DNA of 64,000 bases. It comes from CBDCGS01 sp965216915. GTDB lineage: Bacteria; Pseudomonadota; Alphaproteobacteria; UBA828. Both the position numbers and the translations under genes were made by a program. Below, in pieces: positions 38,777-47,899 of this stretch; the first letter of the stretch is position 1; each line of letters begins with the position of its first letter. The notes below the pieces were generated by a model. It did no database searches. It was not told the DNA's origin and saw nothing but the letters and a program-made list of their open reading frames with translations. The stretch covers positions 124,001 to 188,000 of the forward strand of contig CBDCGS010000001.1 of NCBI GenBank assembly GCA_965216915.1, in the 5' to 3' direction.

Positions 38777-39960
38777 GCAGGCTCGCCATCCGCGCGGCCG
38801 AGAATCTCCCGAAAGAGCGCGAGCTGGCCCTCGGTCGGCGCCTGCCAGCTGAACCGCTCGGCATAGGCGCGGGTCGCATCGCGAGAGAGCGGCGCCGCGA
38901 GCATCTCTTCGACGGCGGTGACGATCGCCGGCGCGTTCCGCGCGGTCAGCAAGCGCCCGGCCTCGGGCGCGGCGACAACCTCGGGAATGCCGCCGACCTT
39001 GGTCGCGAGCACCGGCGTGCCACACGCCATCGCTTCCAACAGCACGTTGGGCCAGCCCTCGCAGCTCGACGGATGGATCAGCAGATCGGCTGCGTTGTAG
39101 TAGCGCGGAAGATCCTCTTGAGGGACCCGCCCAAGAAAGCGCACGCGCGCGGCGACTCCCAGGCGCTTCGCCTGCGCGACGAGGGCGTCTTGCTCCGCCC
39201 CATCGCCGATGAGCAGAAACGTGGCGGCGGGCAAGCGCGGCAAGGCATCGATAATGAGGTCGTGCCCCTTGAGCGGGATCACATTGCCGACGGCGAGGAG
39301 CACCGGGCCGTCCAATCCAAGCGCGGCGCGCGCGGCATCGCGATCGGCCGGAGAGAAGCGCGCGAGATCGACGCCGTTGCGCAGCACGCGCACGCGCTCC
39401 GGCGGGACGCCGAGGGCGACGAGCCGGTCCTTCAGCGCGTCGCTCACCGTGATGAGCCCCGCCGCCGCGGCCGCCGCTCGCTGGATCATGCGCCGCGGCG
39501 CCGCATGCTGCGCGATGAGGTTGAGGTCGGAGCCCCGCGCGGTGATCACCACGGGCTTGCCGAAGTGCGCGCCAAGCATCGCCGCGGCCACACCGTCCGG
39601 ATAGAAATAGTGCGCGTCGATCAGGTCGAAATCGCCATCGGCCGCACGCGAGCGCGCGAGCGCGCGTTTCGCCGCCGCATACATGAAGCGCGGCGCCGTG
39701 CTCATGCCGACCTTCGGGAGGAGCGCGTAGCGCGGATGGCTGATCGCGATGCCGTGGCGCTCCTCGGCCGCCGGCACCCGCGCGAACACGCCATAGCGGC
39801 CGAAAACGCGCGCGCGGAACGGAAACCACGGCACCGGCGCCATCACGCGAAGCGAGACCGCGCCGCTCGCCACCAGGTGGCGCAGCCGCGTCTCAACGAA
39901 CAGGCCGTGACCCGGCTGCGCGGCGTTCGGATAGAGCGTGGTGAAGGAAAAGATCCTCAC
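38773..39960 (-). CDS. GT4-family glycosyltransferase
   Basis: A 395-residue GT-B glycosyltransferase of family GT4. The N-terminal acceptor domain begins MRIFSFTTLYPNAAQPGHG and includes DLIDAHYFYPDGVAAA. The C-terminal donor domain has LLAVGNVIPLKGHDLIIDAL, FLGRVPQEDLPRYYNAADLL and the E-x7-E type motif in HPSSCEGWPNVLLEAMACGTP (quoted across adjacent pieces). It probably adds a sugar to a cell-surface polymer. The GTG at 39960 is the start. No polysaccharide genes surround it. Confidence 0.9.
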   Translation of the reverse strand: MRIFSFTTLYPNAAQPGHGLFVETRLRHLVASGAVSLRVMAPVPWFPFRARVFGRYGVFARVPAAEERHGIAISHPRYALLPKVGMSTAPRFMYAAAKRALARSRAADGDFDLIDAHYFYPDGVAAAMLGAHFGKPVVITARGSDLNLIAQHAAPRRMIQRAAAAAAGLITVSDALKDRLVALGVPPERVRVLRNGVDLARFSPADRDAARAALGLDGPVLLAVGNVIPLKGHDLIIDALPRLPAATFLLIGDGAEQDALVAQAKRLGVAARVRFLGRVPQEDLPRYYNAADLLIHPSSCEGWPNVLLEAMACGTPVLATKVGGIPEVVAAPEAGRLLTARNAPAIVTAVEEMLAAPLSRDATRAYAERFSWQAPTEGQLALFREILGRADGEPA

Positions 39961-40080
39961 GGCGGAGCCATCGATGATGCGTGGGCGGCGCGACTGGCCG
40001 CGCGACGACTGGGTTGGAAAACGATGACGCTAGAATAGACGCAATTTGCTTTCGCGTTCTTTCACCGCCACATTCGCGCG

Positions 40081-40290
40081 ATGTCACAAAAACACGCGAA
40101 GAAGCGCGACACCATGCGCCGCACGCTCGCGGAAAAGACCGGCCGCTCGCTGGACGACTGGGTTGCCCTGCTCGCCCGCGATGGCCCGGCCGGCCACCGG
40201 GACGGCGTCGCCTGGCTCAAGGAAACCCACGGTCTCGGCCACTTTCAGGCCCGCCTGATCGCCGATGAGCGGACGCGCCGCGCGCTCTAA
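40081..40290 (+). CDS. DUF4287-domain small protein
   Basis: A 69-residue protein matching DUF4287: RTLAEKTGRSLDDWVALLARD, GHRDGVAWLKETHGLGHFQA and ARLIADER. The fold is helical. Members are common in Actinobacteria and Proteobacteria and have no known function; some are fused to DUF5655. It is a single-gene unit between the glycosyltransferase promoter and pxpA. A second ATG at 40114 would give a 58-residue product. Confidence 0.8.
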   Translation: MSQKHAKKRDTMRRTLAEKTGRSLDDWVALLARDGPAGHRDGVAWLKETHGLGHFQARLIADERTRRAL

Positions 40291-40389
40291 GGCCCGGCCG
40301 CCGCCGCGTCGGTCTTGCCGACGCCCGGCCCAGGTTGCACACTTCGCTCCAAAGCACGCGCTCAGCACATGACAGCACGGAGACGGACC

Positions 40390-41184
40390 ATGGCGACCTT
40401 CGACATCAACATCGATTGCGGCGAGAGCTTCGGCAATTGGATCATGGGCGCCGACGAAGCGCTCATGCCCCACGTCACCACCGCCAACGTCGCCTGCGGC
40501 TTTCACGCCGGCGATCCCATGACCATGCTCAAGACCGTGCGCCTAGCCAAGGAGCACGGGGTCGCGGTCGGCTCGCATCCGGGCCTGCCGGATCTCATGG
40601 GCTTCGGCCGGCGTGTCATGGCGCTCTCGCCGGAGGAGGTCTACGCCTACACGCTCTTCCAAACCGGCGCGCTCAAGGGCGTGCTGGAGGCGGAGGGCAT
40701 GACGCTCCATCACGTCAAGCCGCACGGCGCGCTCTACGCCATGCTGAGCAAGGATGAGACGCTGAGCGAGGCCTTCTCGCGCGCTGTGATCGCGGTCTGC
40801 CCCGAACCGATGATCTACTTTCCGGCGCCGGCCGAGCGCCACGCGTGCACCCGCATCGCCGCCGACATGGGCATCGACGTCGTGCCGGAGCTCTATTTCG
40901 ACCTCTCTTACGACGACGAGGGCAGTCTCGTCCTCAAACGCTCGAACGAGGGTGCCGACCTCGAAGACACGCGCCATCGCCTGAGCGAGTTCCTCAAGAC
41001 CGGCGAGGCAATCGCGATCTCCGGCAAACGCGTGCCGATCGAGGCGCGGAGCATTTGCCTGCATGGCGACGGCCCCAACGCCACCGACCTCGCCAAGACG
41101 ATCGGCGAGGGCCTGCGCGAGGCCGGCATGGAGCTCAAGCCGCTCACGCCGGCGCCCCGCGTCGGTCGTCAGGCCGCCGAATAG
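40390..41184 (+). CDS. pxpA: 5-oxoprolinase subunit A (LamB/YcsF family)
   Basis: A 264-residue LamB/YcsF protein with the family start DINIDCGESFGNW, then NVACGFHAGDPMTMLKTV, GVAVGSHPGLPDLMGFGRR and HHVKPHGALYAML. In most bacteria PxpA works with PxpB and PxpC to open 5-oxoproline. Neither B nor C is adjacent here, so they may be elsewhere or this copy may act on something else. ATG 40390 follows GGAGACGGACC. The fused E1 gene starts 29 bp after its stop. Confidence 0.88.
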   Translation: MATFDINIDCGESFGNWIMGADEALMPHVTTANVACGFHAGDPMTMLKTVRLAKEHGVAVGSHPGLPDLMGFGRRVMALSPEEVYAYTLFQTGALKGVLEAEGMTLHHVKPHGALYAMLSKDETLSEAFSRAVIAVCPEPMIYFPAPAERHACTRIAADMGIDVVPELYFDLSYDDEGSLVLKRSNEGADLEDTRHRLSEFLKTGEAIAISGKRVPIEARSICLHGDGPNATDLAKTIGEGLREAGMELKPLTPAPRVGRQAAE

Positions 41185-41213
41185 CCGCCGCGCCCGCGGC
41201 GGGGAGCCACGCG

Positions 41214-43202
41214 ATGGCGAAGTCGAACTTGCAAGTCGCGCACGAGACCCAGCGGCACATCTACACGACGATGCGGCGCATCCGTGCGTTCGAGGACATG
41301 ACCGCGGAACTCTTCGAGCAGGGCATCGTCAAGGGCACCGCGCACAGCTACAAGGGCGAGGAAGCGATCGCCGCCGGGGTGTGCGCCGCGCTCACCGAAG
41401 ACGACGTCATCGCGAGCTATCACCGCGGGCATGGCCATTGCATCGCCAAGGGTGCCGATATCGCCCGCATGATGGCCGAGCTGATGGGCCGCCAGACCGG
41501 CTATTGCCAGGGCCTCGGCGGCTCCATGCACATCGCCGACATGGACCTCAACATCATGGGCGCGAACGGCATCGTCGGTGCCGCAATGCCGCTCGCGACC
41601 GGGGCTGGGCTCGCCGCCAGGCTCAAGGGCAAGGGCGGCGTCGCGGTGGCGTTTTTCGGCGATGGCGCCTCGAACCAGGGCGTCTTCCACGAATCGCTCA
41701 ACCTGGCGTCGGTCTGGAAGCTGCCGGTGATCTTCGTCTGCGAAAACAACCAGTACGCGCTCACCACCTCCTACCGCAACACCACGGCGGTCGAGCAGGT
41801 CTCGACGCGCGCGACCGCCTACGACGTGCCCGGCATCACGATCGACGGAAACGACGCGCTCGAGGTCTATCTCGTGATCTCGGAAGCGGTCGAGCGCGCC
41901 CGCACCGGCGAAGGCCCGACGCTGATCGAGGCGATGACCTATCGCTGGGGCCAGCATTCGATGCGCGTCAATCTCGCCGACCCGCGGCCGAAGGACGAGT
42001 TCGACGCCTGGATGGAAAAGGACCCCATGCAGCGCATGGAGACGCGCCTCACGGGCGACAAGGTGCTCTCGCGGCGTGAGCTGGAGTCCATCGGCTCCGA
42101 GGTCGAGAAGGAGATCGCGGGCGCCGTCGCCTACGGCAAGGAGAGCCCCGAGCCGCCGGTCTCCGCGATGCTCGACGCGGTCTACGCGCCCCACACCCCC
42201 CACACCGAGCCCGGCCCCAACAGCGAGCGCTCGCTCTCCTACGTCGAGGCGCTCAACGAGGCGCTCACGCAAGAGATGGCGCGCGATGACCGCGTCCTCA
42301 TCATGGGCGAGGACGTCGCGACCACGGGCGGAATCTTCCAGGTCTCGAAGGGGCTGCTCGAGCGCTTCGGCGCGGAGCGCGTGCGCGACACACCAATCTC
42401 GGAGGCGAGCTTCGTCGGCTGTGGCATCGGCGCCGCGATCGCCGGGATGCGCCCGGTGGTCGAAATCCAGATCTTCGACTTCGTCGCGCTCACCATGGAC
42501 ATGCTGGTCAACCAGGCGGCGAAGTTTCGCTTCATGCTGGGCGGCAAGCCGAGCGTACCGGTCGTGGTGCGCGGGCCGCAAGGCGGCGGCATCCGGCTCG
42601 CAGCCCAGCACAGCCAGAGCCTGGAAGCCTGGTTCACGCATGTGCCGGGGCTGGTCGTGGCCGCGCCATCCACGCCCTACGACGCCAAGGGCTTGCTGGT
42701 CGCGGCAATCCGCGATGACAACCCGGTCGTGTTCCTCGAGCAGAAGCTGCTTTATCTCGGCCAGCCGGGCCCCGTGCCCGAGGAGCTTTACGCCATCCCG
42801 CTCGGCAAGGCCGACGTCAAGCGCGCGGGCACGGACGTCACGGTGGTCGCGACGCTCGGCATGGTGCCCCGCGCGCTCGGCGCGGCGGCGGTGCTGGAGC
42901 GCGAGGGTATCAGCGTCGAGGTGGTGGACCCGCGCACGCTGCAGCCGCTCGACGAGGAAACCATCCTCGCCTCGGTGCGCAAGACCAACCGCCTCCTCAT
43001 CGTGCACGAAGCCTGGGTGCGCGGCGGCTTCGGCGCCGAGGTCGCGGCGATGGTCGGCGACAAGGCCTTCGACTATCTCGACGCGCCGATCGCCAGGCTC
43101 GGTGCGCCGCACACGCCGATGCCCTTTAACGACCGCCTCGAGCTCGAGGTCATACCCTCGCAGGAGCGGATTGCCGACGCCGTGCGCGACCTGGTGCGCT
43201 AG
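41214..43202 (+). CDS. Fused alpha-beta E1 subunit of a 2-oxoacid (pyruvate/acetoin-type) dehydrogenase
   Basis: A 662-residue thiamine-diphosphate enzyme in which E1 alpha and E1 beta, usually two genes, form one chain. The alpha part (1 to about 320) contains GTAHSYKGEEAIAAG and the ThDP motif FFGDGASNQGVFHESLN ending in NNQYA. The beta part (from about 340) starts LSYVEALNEALTQEMARDD and contains MGEDVATTGGIFQVSKG, GPQGGGIRLAAQHSQSLEAW and VVDPRTLQPLDEETI. It oxidatively decarboxylates pyruvate, acetoin or a branched 2-oxoacid. No E2 or E3 gene is near by. GGGGAGCC precedes the ATG. Confidence 0.9.
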   Translation: MAKSNLQVAHETQRHIYTTMRRIRAFEDMTAELFEQGIVKGTAHSYKGEEAIAAGVCAALTEDDVIASYHRGHGHCIAKGADIARMMAELMGRQTGYCQGLGGSMHIADMDLNIMGANGIVGAAMPLATGAGLAARLKGKGGVAVAFFGDGASNQGVFHESLNLASVWKLPVIFVCENNQYALTTSYRNTTAVEQVSTRATAYDVPGITIDGNDALEVYLVISEAVERARTGEGPTLIEAMTYRWGQHSMRVNLADPRPKDEFDAWMEKDPMQRMETRLTGDKVLSRRELESIGSEVEKEIAGAVAYGKESPEPPVSAMLDAVYAPHTPHTEPGPNSERSLSYVEALNEALTQEMARDDRVLIMGEDVATTGGIFQVSKGLLERFGAERVRDTPISEASFVGCGIGAAIAGMRPVVEIQIFDFVALTMDMLVNQAAKFRFMLGGKPSVPVVVRGPQGGGIRLAAQHSQSLEAWFTHVPGLVVAAPSTPYDAKGLLVAAIRDDNPVVFLEQKLLYLGQPGPVPEELYAIPLGKADVKRAGTDVTVVATLGMVPRALGAAAVLEREGISVEVVDPRTLQPLDEETILASVRKTNRLLIVHEAWVRGGFGAEVAAMVGDKAFDYLDAPIARLGAPHTPMPFNDRLELEVIPSQERIADAVRDLVR

Positions 43203-43228
43203 GCGAGAGCGGCGGGAAGCGGGCGGCC

Positions 43229-43975
43229 ATGGGCCTCCTCGACGGCAGGACCGCGGTCGTCACCGGCAGCGCGAGCGGCATGGGGCGGGGCGTCGCCCGC
43301 GCGTTTGCCGCGGAGGGCGCGGTGCTCGGGCTCCTCGATACGAACGCGAGCGGCCTCGACGAAGCCGCCGGGGAGATCGGCACGGCGGGTGGACGGGCGC
43401 TGGCCCTTCCCACCGATGTCGGTGACGAGGCCGCGATGCGCGCGGCGTTCGATCGGGTGGTCGACGCCTTCGGTCCGGTCGAGATCTTGGTCAACTGCGC
43501 GGCGATCGACCCGGTCGACCCGATCGGCGCCATCACGCCCGCGCAGTGGGACGCGGTCGTGCGCGTCAATCTGCGCAGCATGTTCCTCGGCGCGCGGGCG
43601 GTGATCCCCGGCATGCGGGCGCGCGGTTGGGGCCGCATCATCAATTTCGCCTCGCAGCTCGGCCACAAGGGCGCACCGCTGAAGGCGCATTACGCCGCGG
43701 CCAAGGGTGGCGTCATCGCCTTCACCCGCTCGCTCGCGCGCGAGGTCGCGGCCGACGGCATCACGGTCAACGCGGTCTGCCCCGGCCCCATCGACACGCC
43801 GATGATGCGTGCCGTGCCCCAGGATTGGCTGGACCGGAAGCTTGCGGAGGTGCCGGCCCGCCGCGCCGGCCGGGTCGACGAGGTGGTGCCGACCGTGCTC
43901 ATGCTCGCCTCCGAGGCGGGCAGCTACTATGTCGGCGCGACCCTCAACATGAACGGCGGCGACGTGATGGTCTGA
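43229..43975 (+). CDS. Short-chain dehydrogenase/reductase
   Basis: A 248-residue classical SDR. It has the VTGSASGMGRGVARAF cofactor motif, VNCAAIDP in place of NNAG, INFASQLG with catalytic Ser, HYAAAKGG (YxxxK) and a C-terminal VGATLNMNGGDVMV. NC instead of NN at the active-site Asn position is a small deviation. It starts 26 bp after the fused E1 gene, so it may share its operon. Substrate unknown; acetoin-type reduction would suit the E1 context but is only an inference. Confidence 0.88.
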   Translation: MGLLDGRTAVVTGSASGMGRGVARAFAAEGAVLGLLDTNASGLDEAAGEIGTAGGRALALPTDVGDEAAMRAAFDRVVDAFGPVEILVNCAAIDPVDPIGAITPAQWDAVVRVNLRSMFLGARAVIPGMRARGWGRIINFASQLGHKGAPLKAHYAAAKGGVIAFTRSLAREVAADGITVNAVCPGPIDTPMMRAVPQDWLDRKLAEVPARRAGRVDEVVPTVLMLASEAGSYYVGATLNMNGGDVMV

Positions 43976-44095
43976 GAAACGCCGCGAAGGGGCTAGACCA
44001 CCCGTCTGGCGTTGTGCGGCGGGTTGTTTCACAATGGCGCGATGTGCCTGCCGGAAAGCGCAGGCCGAACGAACACACAATGGGAGCGAGACACG

Positions 44096-45307
44096 ATGAG
44101 GATAGCGAAAAGCATTGCGACCGCCGCGGCAGCCGCGGCGCTTTGTGTGGGACTGGGGCTGGCGCCCGGGGCCGAGGCCGCCGACGAGGTCAAGATCGGC
44201 GTCATCCTGGGCTTCACGGGCCCGATCGAATCGCTGACCCCTGACATGGCGGCCTCGGCCGAGCTCGCCATGAAGGAAGTCTCCGATTCCGGGAAGTTGC
44301 TCGGCGGCAAGGTGCTTGTGCCCGTGCGGGCCGATTCCACCTGCGTGGACGCCGGGGCGGCGACTGCCGCCGCGGAGCGGCTGGTCACGGCCGATGGCGT
44401 CGCCGCGATTTACGGCGCCGATTGCTCGGGCGTCACCACGGCGATCGCCAACAATGTCGCGGTGCCGAATGGCGTGGTCATGATCTCGCCGTCCGCAACC
44501 TCGCCGGCGCTGACCACGATCGACGACAATGGCTACTTCTTCCGCACCGCGCCGTCCGACGCCCGTCAGGGTCAGGTGCTGGCCGAAATCGTCAAGGAAC
44601 GCGGCATCGACAGCGTCGCGATCACCTACACCAACAATGACTATGGCAAGGGCCTCGACGGCAGCTTCACCGCGGCGTTCACGGCGCTCGGTGGCAGTGT
44701 CGAAATATCCGCCGGGCACGAGGACGGCAAGGGCGATTATTCCGCCGAGGTCGCCGCTCTCGCGGCCTCCGGGGCGGAGCATCTGGTGGTCTTCGGCTAT
44801 CTCGACCAAGGCGGCAAGGGCATCATCCAGACATCGCTCGACACCGGGGCGTTCGAAAGCTTCATCCTCGCCGACGGCATGATCGGCGACTCTCTGTTCG
44901 TCAACATCGGCGACGACCTCAACGGCGCCTTCGGCACCTTGCCGGGCTCTGAATCCGAAGGCGCCGCGATGTTCGCCGACTACGCGGCGGCCAACGGTGT
45001 GGACAGCAACGGGCCGTTCCGCGCCGAATCCTATGACGCCGCCGCCCTGATCGCGCTCGCGATGCAGGCGGCCGGCTCGACCGATCGTGCGGCGATCCAA
45101 GCGAAGGTCATGGCCGTCGCCAATGCGCCGGGCGAGCCCATCATGCCGGGGCAGCTCGCCAAAGCGCTGCAGATCCTCGCGGACGGCGGCGAGATCGATT
45201 ATGTCGGCGCGACCAATGTCGAGCTCACCGACGTTGGCGAGGCGGTCGGCTCCTACAAGGAGCTGGTGGCTGAGAACGGTGCATTTGTAACGAAGTCCGT
45301 TCGCTAG
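44096..45307 (+). CDS. Periplasmic branched-chain amino acid-type ABC substrate-binding protein
   Basis: A 403-residue type I periplasmic binding protein with a signal peptide (RIAKSIATAAAAAALCVGLG, cleaved after AEA). The mature chain begins DEVKIGVILGFTGPIESL. VAAIYGADCSGVTTAIANN and SPSATSPALTTIDDNGYFF are the ligand-cleft segments. It delivers a branched-chain amino acid, amide or aromatic acid to the permease genes that follow. GGGAGCGAG precedes the ATG. Ligand identity cannot be read from sequence; the neighbouring catabolic genes are not decisive. Confidence 0.9.
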   Translation: MRIAKSIATAAAAAALCVGLGLAPGAEAADEVKIGVILGFTGPIESLTPDMAASAELAMKEVSDSGKLLGGKVLVPVRADSTCVDAGAATAAAERLVTADGVAAIYGADCSGVTTAIANNVAVPNGVVMISPSATSPALTTIDDNGYFFRTAPSDARQGQVLAEIVKERGIDSVAITYTNNDYGKGLDGSFTAAFTALGGSVEISAGHEDGKGDYSAEVAALAASGAEHLVVFGYLDQGGKGIIQTSLDTGAFESFILADGMIGDSLFVNIGDDLNGAFGTLPGSESEGAAMFADYAAANGVDSNGPFRAESYDAAALIALAMQAAGSTDRAAIQAKVMAVANAPGEPIMPGQLAKALQILADGGEIDYVGATNVELTDVGEAVGSYKELVAENGAFVTKSVR

Positions 45308-45388
45308 AACGCGGTCTGTGGGCAATGGGTCGGCCCGCCATTTGCTCGGGCCGACCCGTCCCAGTCTTCAACAGCCCGGGCTGATGCG

Positions 45389-46180
45389 ATGCCCGCAATG
45401 ATCCGCGTCGAGAACCTCCACAAATATTTCGGAGGGATTCGCGCGGTCGATGGCGTGAACCTCGAAATCGCCGAGGGCTCGATCACGGGCCTGATCGGCC
45501 CCAACGGTGCCGGCAAGACCACCCTCTTCAACGTCATCGCGGGCGTCTTCGAGGCCAGCGAGGGCCGCGTCTATCTCCAGGACGAAGACATCACGCGCCT
45601 CAAGCCGCACGAGCTGTTCCACCGCGGCCTCTTGCGCACGTTCCAGATCGCGCACGAGTTCTCGACGCTCACGGTGCGCGAGAACCTCATGATGGTGCCG
45701 GGCGGCCAAGCCGGCGAGACCCTGATCAACACCTGGTTTCGGCGCGGCAAGGTGCGCGCCGAGGACGCCGAGATCGCGCGCAAGGCGGAAGACGTCGCAG
45801 CCTTTCTCAACCTGACCCATGTGATCGACGAGCGCGCCGGCAACCTCTCGGGCGGCCAGAAGAAACTGCTCGAGCTCGGCCGGACGATGATGGTCGACCC
45901 GAAGATCGTGTTCCTCGACGAGGTGGGCGCGGGCGTCAACCGCACGCTGCTGCGCACGATCGGCGATGCCATCCAGCGCCTCAACGAGGAGCGCGGCTAC
46001 ACCTTCTGCATGATCGAGCACGACATGGATTTCATCTCGCGGCTCTGCGATCCCGTGATCGTGATGGCCGAGGGCGCGCTGCTCACCATCGGCACACCGG
46101 AGGAGGTGAAATCCAACCCCCAAGTGATCGAGGCCTATCTCGGCGCCGGCCGGGATCGCGCGGCGGAGACGGGCGCGTGA
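45389..46180 (+). CDS. livG: ABC transporter ATP-binding protein (LivG type)
   Basis: A 263-residue ATPase: Walker A GPNGAGKTTLFN, signature LSGGQKKLLELGR, Walker B IVFLDEVGAGVN and a switch His in MIEHDMDFI. The insertion between Walker A and the signature (MMVPGGQAGETLINTWFRRG) is typical of LivG. Normal LivG proteins read DEPAAG at Walker B; here it is DEVGAG. ATG 45389 or 45398 is the start. Its stop overlaps the livF start by GTGA. Confidence 0.9.
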   Translation: MPAMIRVENLHKYFGGIRAVDGVNLEIAEGSITGLIGPNGAGKTTLFNVIAGVFEASEGRVYLQDEDITRLKPHELFHRGLLRTFQIAHEFSTLTVRENLMMVPGGQAGETLINTWFRRGKVRAEDAEIARKAEDVAAFLNLTHVIDERAGNLSGGQKKLLELGRTMMVDPKIVFLDEVGAGVNRTLLRTIGDAIQRLNEERGYTFCMIEHDMDFISRLCDPVIVMAEGALLTIGTPEEVKSNPQVIEAYLGAGRDRAAETGA

Positions 46181-46881
46181 GCTTCCTCATCGGCGAGGCG
46201 ATGACCGGCGGCTATGGCGGCGCCGACATCCTGCGCGGCTGCACGATCGAGGTGGAGAAAGGCGAGATCGCCGTCATCGTCGGGCCCAACGGCGCCGGAA
46301 AATCGACCGCGATGAAGGCGATCTTCGGCATGGTCCAACTGCGCGAGGGCTCCGTTCGGCTTGATGGCACGGATATCACGCGCCTTAGCCCGCAAGAGCG
46401 AGTCAGGAAGGGCATGGGCTTCGTGCCGCAGGACCGCAACGTGTTCGCCACCATGACGGTGCAGGAGAACCTTGAGATGGGCGCCTATCTCCGCGACGAC
46501 GACATCTCGGAGACGATGGCCCACGTATTCGACCTGTTCCCGGTGCTCGAGGAGAAGCGCCGCCAACCGGCGGGCGAGCTTTCCGGCGGTCAGCGCCAAC
46601 AGGTCGCGGTCGGGCGGGCGCTCATGACCCAGCCCCAGGTCTTGATGCTGGACGAGCCCACGGCCGGCGTCTCGCCGATCGTGATGGACGAGCTCTTCGA
46701 TCGGATCATCGAGATCCGCAACACCGACATCGCAATCCTGATCGTCGAGCAAAACGCCAAGCAGGCGCTCGCGATCGCGGACCGCGGCTACGTGCTGGTC
46801 ACGGGCGAAAATCGGCACACCGACACGGGCCGGGCGCTGCTCGCCGATCCCGAGGTGCGCCGCTCCTTCCTCGGCGGCTAG
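46177..46881 (+). CDS. livF: ABC transporter ATP-binding protein (LivF type)
   Basis: A 234-residue ATPase with Walker A GPNGAGKSTAMKA, Q-loop FVPQDRNVF, signature LSGGQRQQVAVGRAL, Walker B VLMLDEPTAGVSP and ILIVEQNAKQAL, the LivF-typical Gln-containing H-loop region. It starts with GTG over the livG stop. It forms the second nucleotide-binding subunit of the transporter. Confidence 0.92.
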   Translation: MSFLIGEAMTGGYGGADILRGCTIEVEKGEIAVIVGPNGAGKSTAMKAIFGMVQLREGSVRLDGTDITRLSPQERVRKGMGFVPQDRNVFATMTVQENLEMGAYLRDDDISETMAHVFDLFPVLEEKRRQPAGELSGGQRQQVAVGRALMTQPQVLMLDEPTAGVSPIVMDELFDRIIEIRNTDIAILIVEQNAKQALAIADRGYVLVTGENRHTDTGRALLADPEVRRSFLGG

Positions 46882-46885
46882 CGCG

Positions 46886-47899
46886 ATGGAAGACGTCGCC
46901 AACGCGCTGGTGCTTCTCACGAACTTCGTGCTCGTGCCGGGCCTCGCCTATGGCTCGCAGCTGGCGCTCGGCGCGCTCGGCGTCACCCTGATCTTCGGCA
47001 TTCTGCGCTTCGCCAATTTCGCGCACGGCGACCTCATGGCCTTCGGCACCATGGTCGTGCTGCTCGCCACCTGGTGGTTCCAGGGCATGGGCGTCAGCAT
47101 CGCTCCGTTGCCGACCGCCCTCATCGCACTTCCCTTCGGCATCGCCGCGGCGATCCTGATCAGCCTATTCGCGGACCGGACCGTCTTCCGCTTCTACCGG
47201 CGCCGCAAAAGCCCGCCGGTGATCCTGCTGATCGCCTCGATCGGGGTGATGTTCATGATGAACGGCGTCGTCCGTTTCATCATCGGACCCGACGACCAGC
47301 GCCTCCAGGACGGCGCCCGCTTCATCATGAAGGCGCGCGAGTTTAAGGATGCGACCGGCCTGCGCGAGGGCCTCTCGATCAAGCTCTCGCAGGGCCTGAC
47401 GGTCGGCATCGCGATCATCGTCGTCGTGGCGCTCTTCTGGTTTCTCCAGAAATCGCGGGCCGGCAAAGCCATGCGCGCCTACTCGGACAATGAGGACCTG
47501 GCGTTGCTCTCCGGCGTCAGCCCCGACCGTGTGGTGTTCTACGCCTGGCTGATCGCCGGTACCTTGGCCGCGATCGCCGGCACGATGTACGGCATCGACA
47601 AGAGCTACAAGCCCTTCACCTACTTCCAGCTGCTGCTGCCGATCTTTGCCTCGGCGATCCTCGGCGGCATCGGTCATCCGGTCGGTGCGATCGTCGGCGC
47701 CTTCGTGGTCGCGTTTTCCGAGGTCACGATCACCTACGCCTACAAGAAATTCCTGCGCTATCTGCTGCCCGAGAGTTGGGAGCCGAGCGGGCTCATGCAG
47801 CTGCTCTCGACCGACTACAAGCTCGCAATCTCCTTCGTCATTCTCGTCGTCGTGCTGCTCGTGCGCCCGACCGGGATCTTTAGGGGACGTGTGTTGTGA
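46886..47899 (+). CDS. livH: Branched-chain amino acid-type ABC permease (LivH type)
   Basis: A 337-residue integral membrane permease with about eight hydrophobic segments. It has ALGVTLIFGILRFANFAHGDLM (quoted in part), the start of LivH proteins, and the EAA-like loop KSRAGKAMRAYSDNEDLALL before AWLIAGTLAAIAGTMYG. It starts 4 bp after livF and overlaps livM by GTGA. It pairs with LivM to form the channel. Confidence 0.92.
   Translation: MEDVANALVLLTNFVLVPGLAYGSQLALGALGVTLIFGILRFANFAHGDLMAFGTMVVLLATWWFQGMGVSIAPLPTALIALPFGIAAAILISLFADRTVFRFYRRRKSPPVILLIASIGVMFMMNGVVRFIIGPDDQRLQDGARFIMKAREFKDATGLREGLSIKLSQGLTVGIAIIVVVALFWFLQKSRAGKAMRAYSDNEDLALLSGVSPDRVVFYAWLIAGTLAAIAGTMYGIDKSYKPFTYFQLLLPIFASAILGGIGHPVGAIVGAFVVAFSEVTITYAYKKFLRYLLPESWEPSGLMQLLSTDYKLAISFVILVVVLLVRPTGIFRGRVL

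Noticed and set aside
43976..44095. A riboswitch before the substrate-binding protein gene
   Set aside because: The 120-bp gap shows no conserved riboswitch core that I can recognise.
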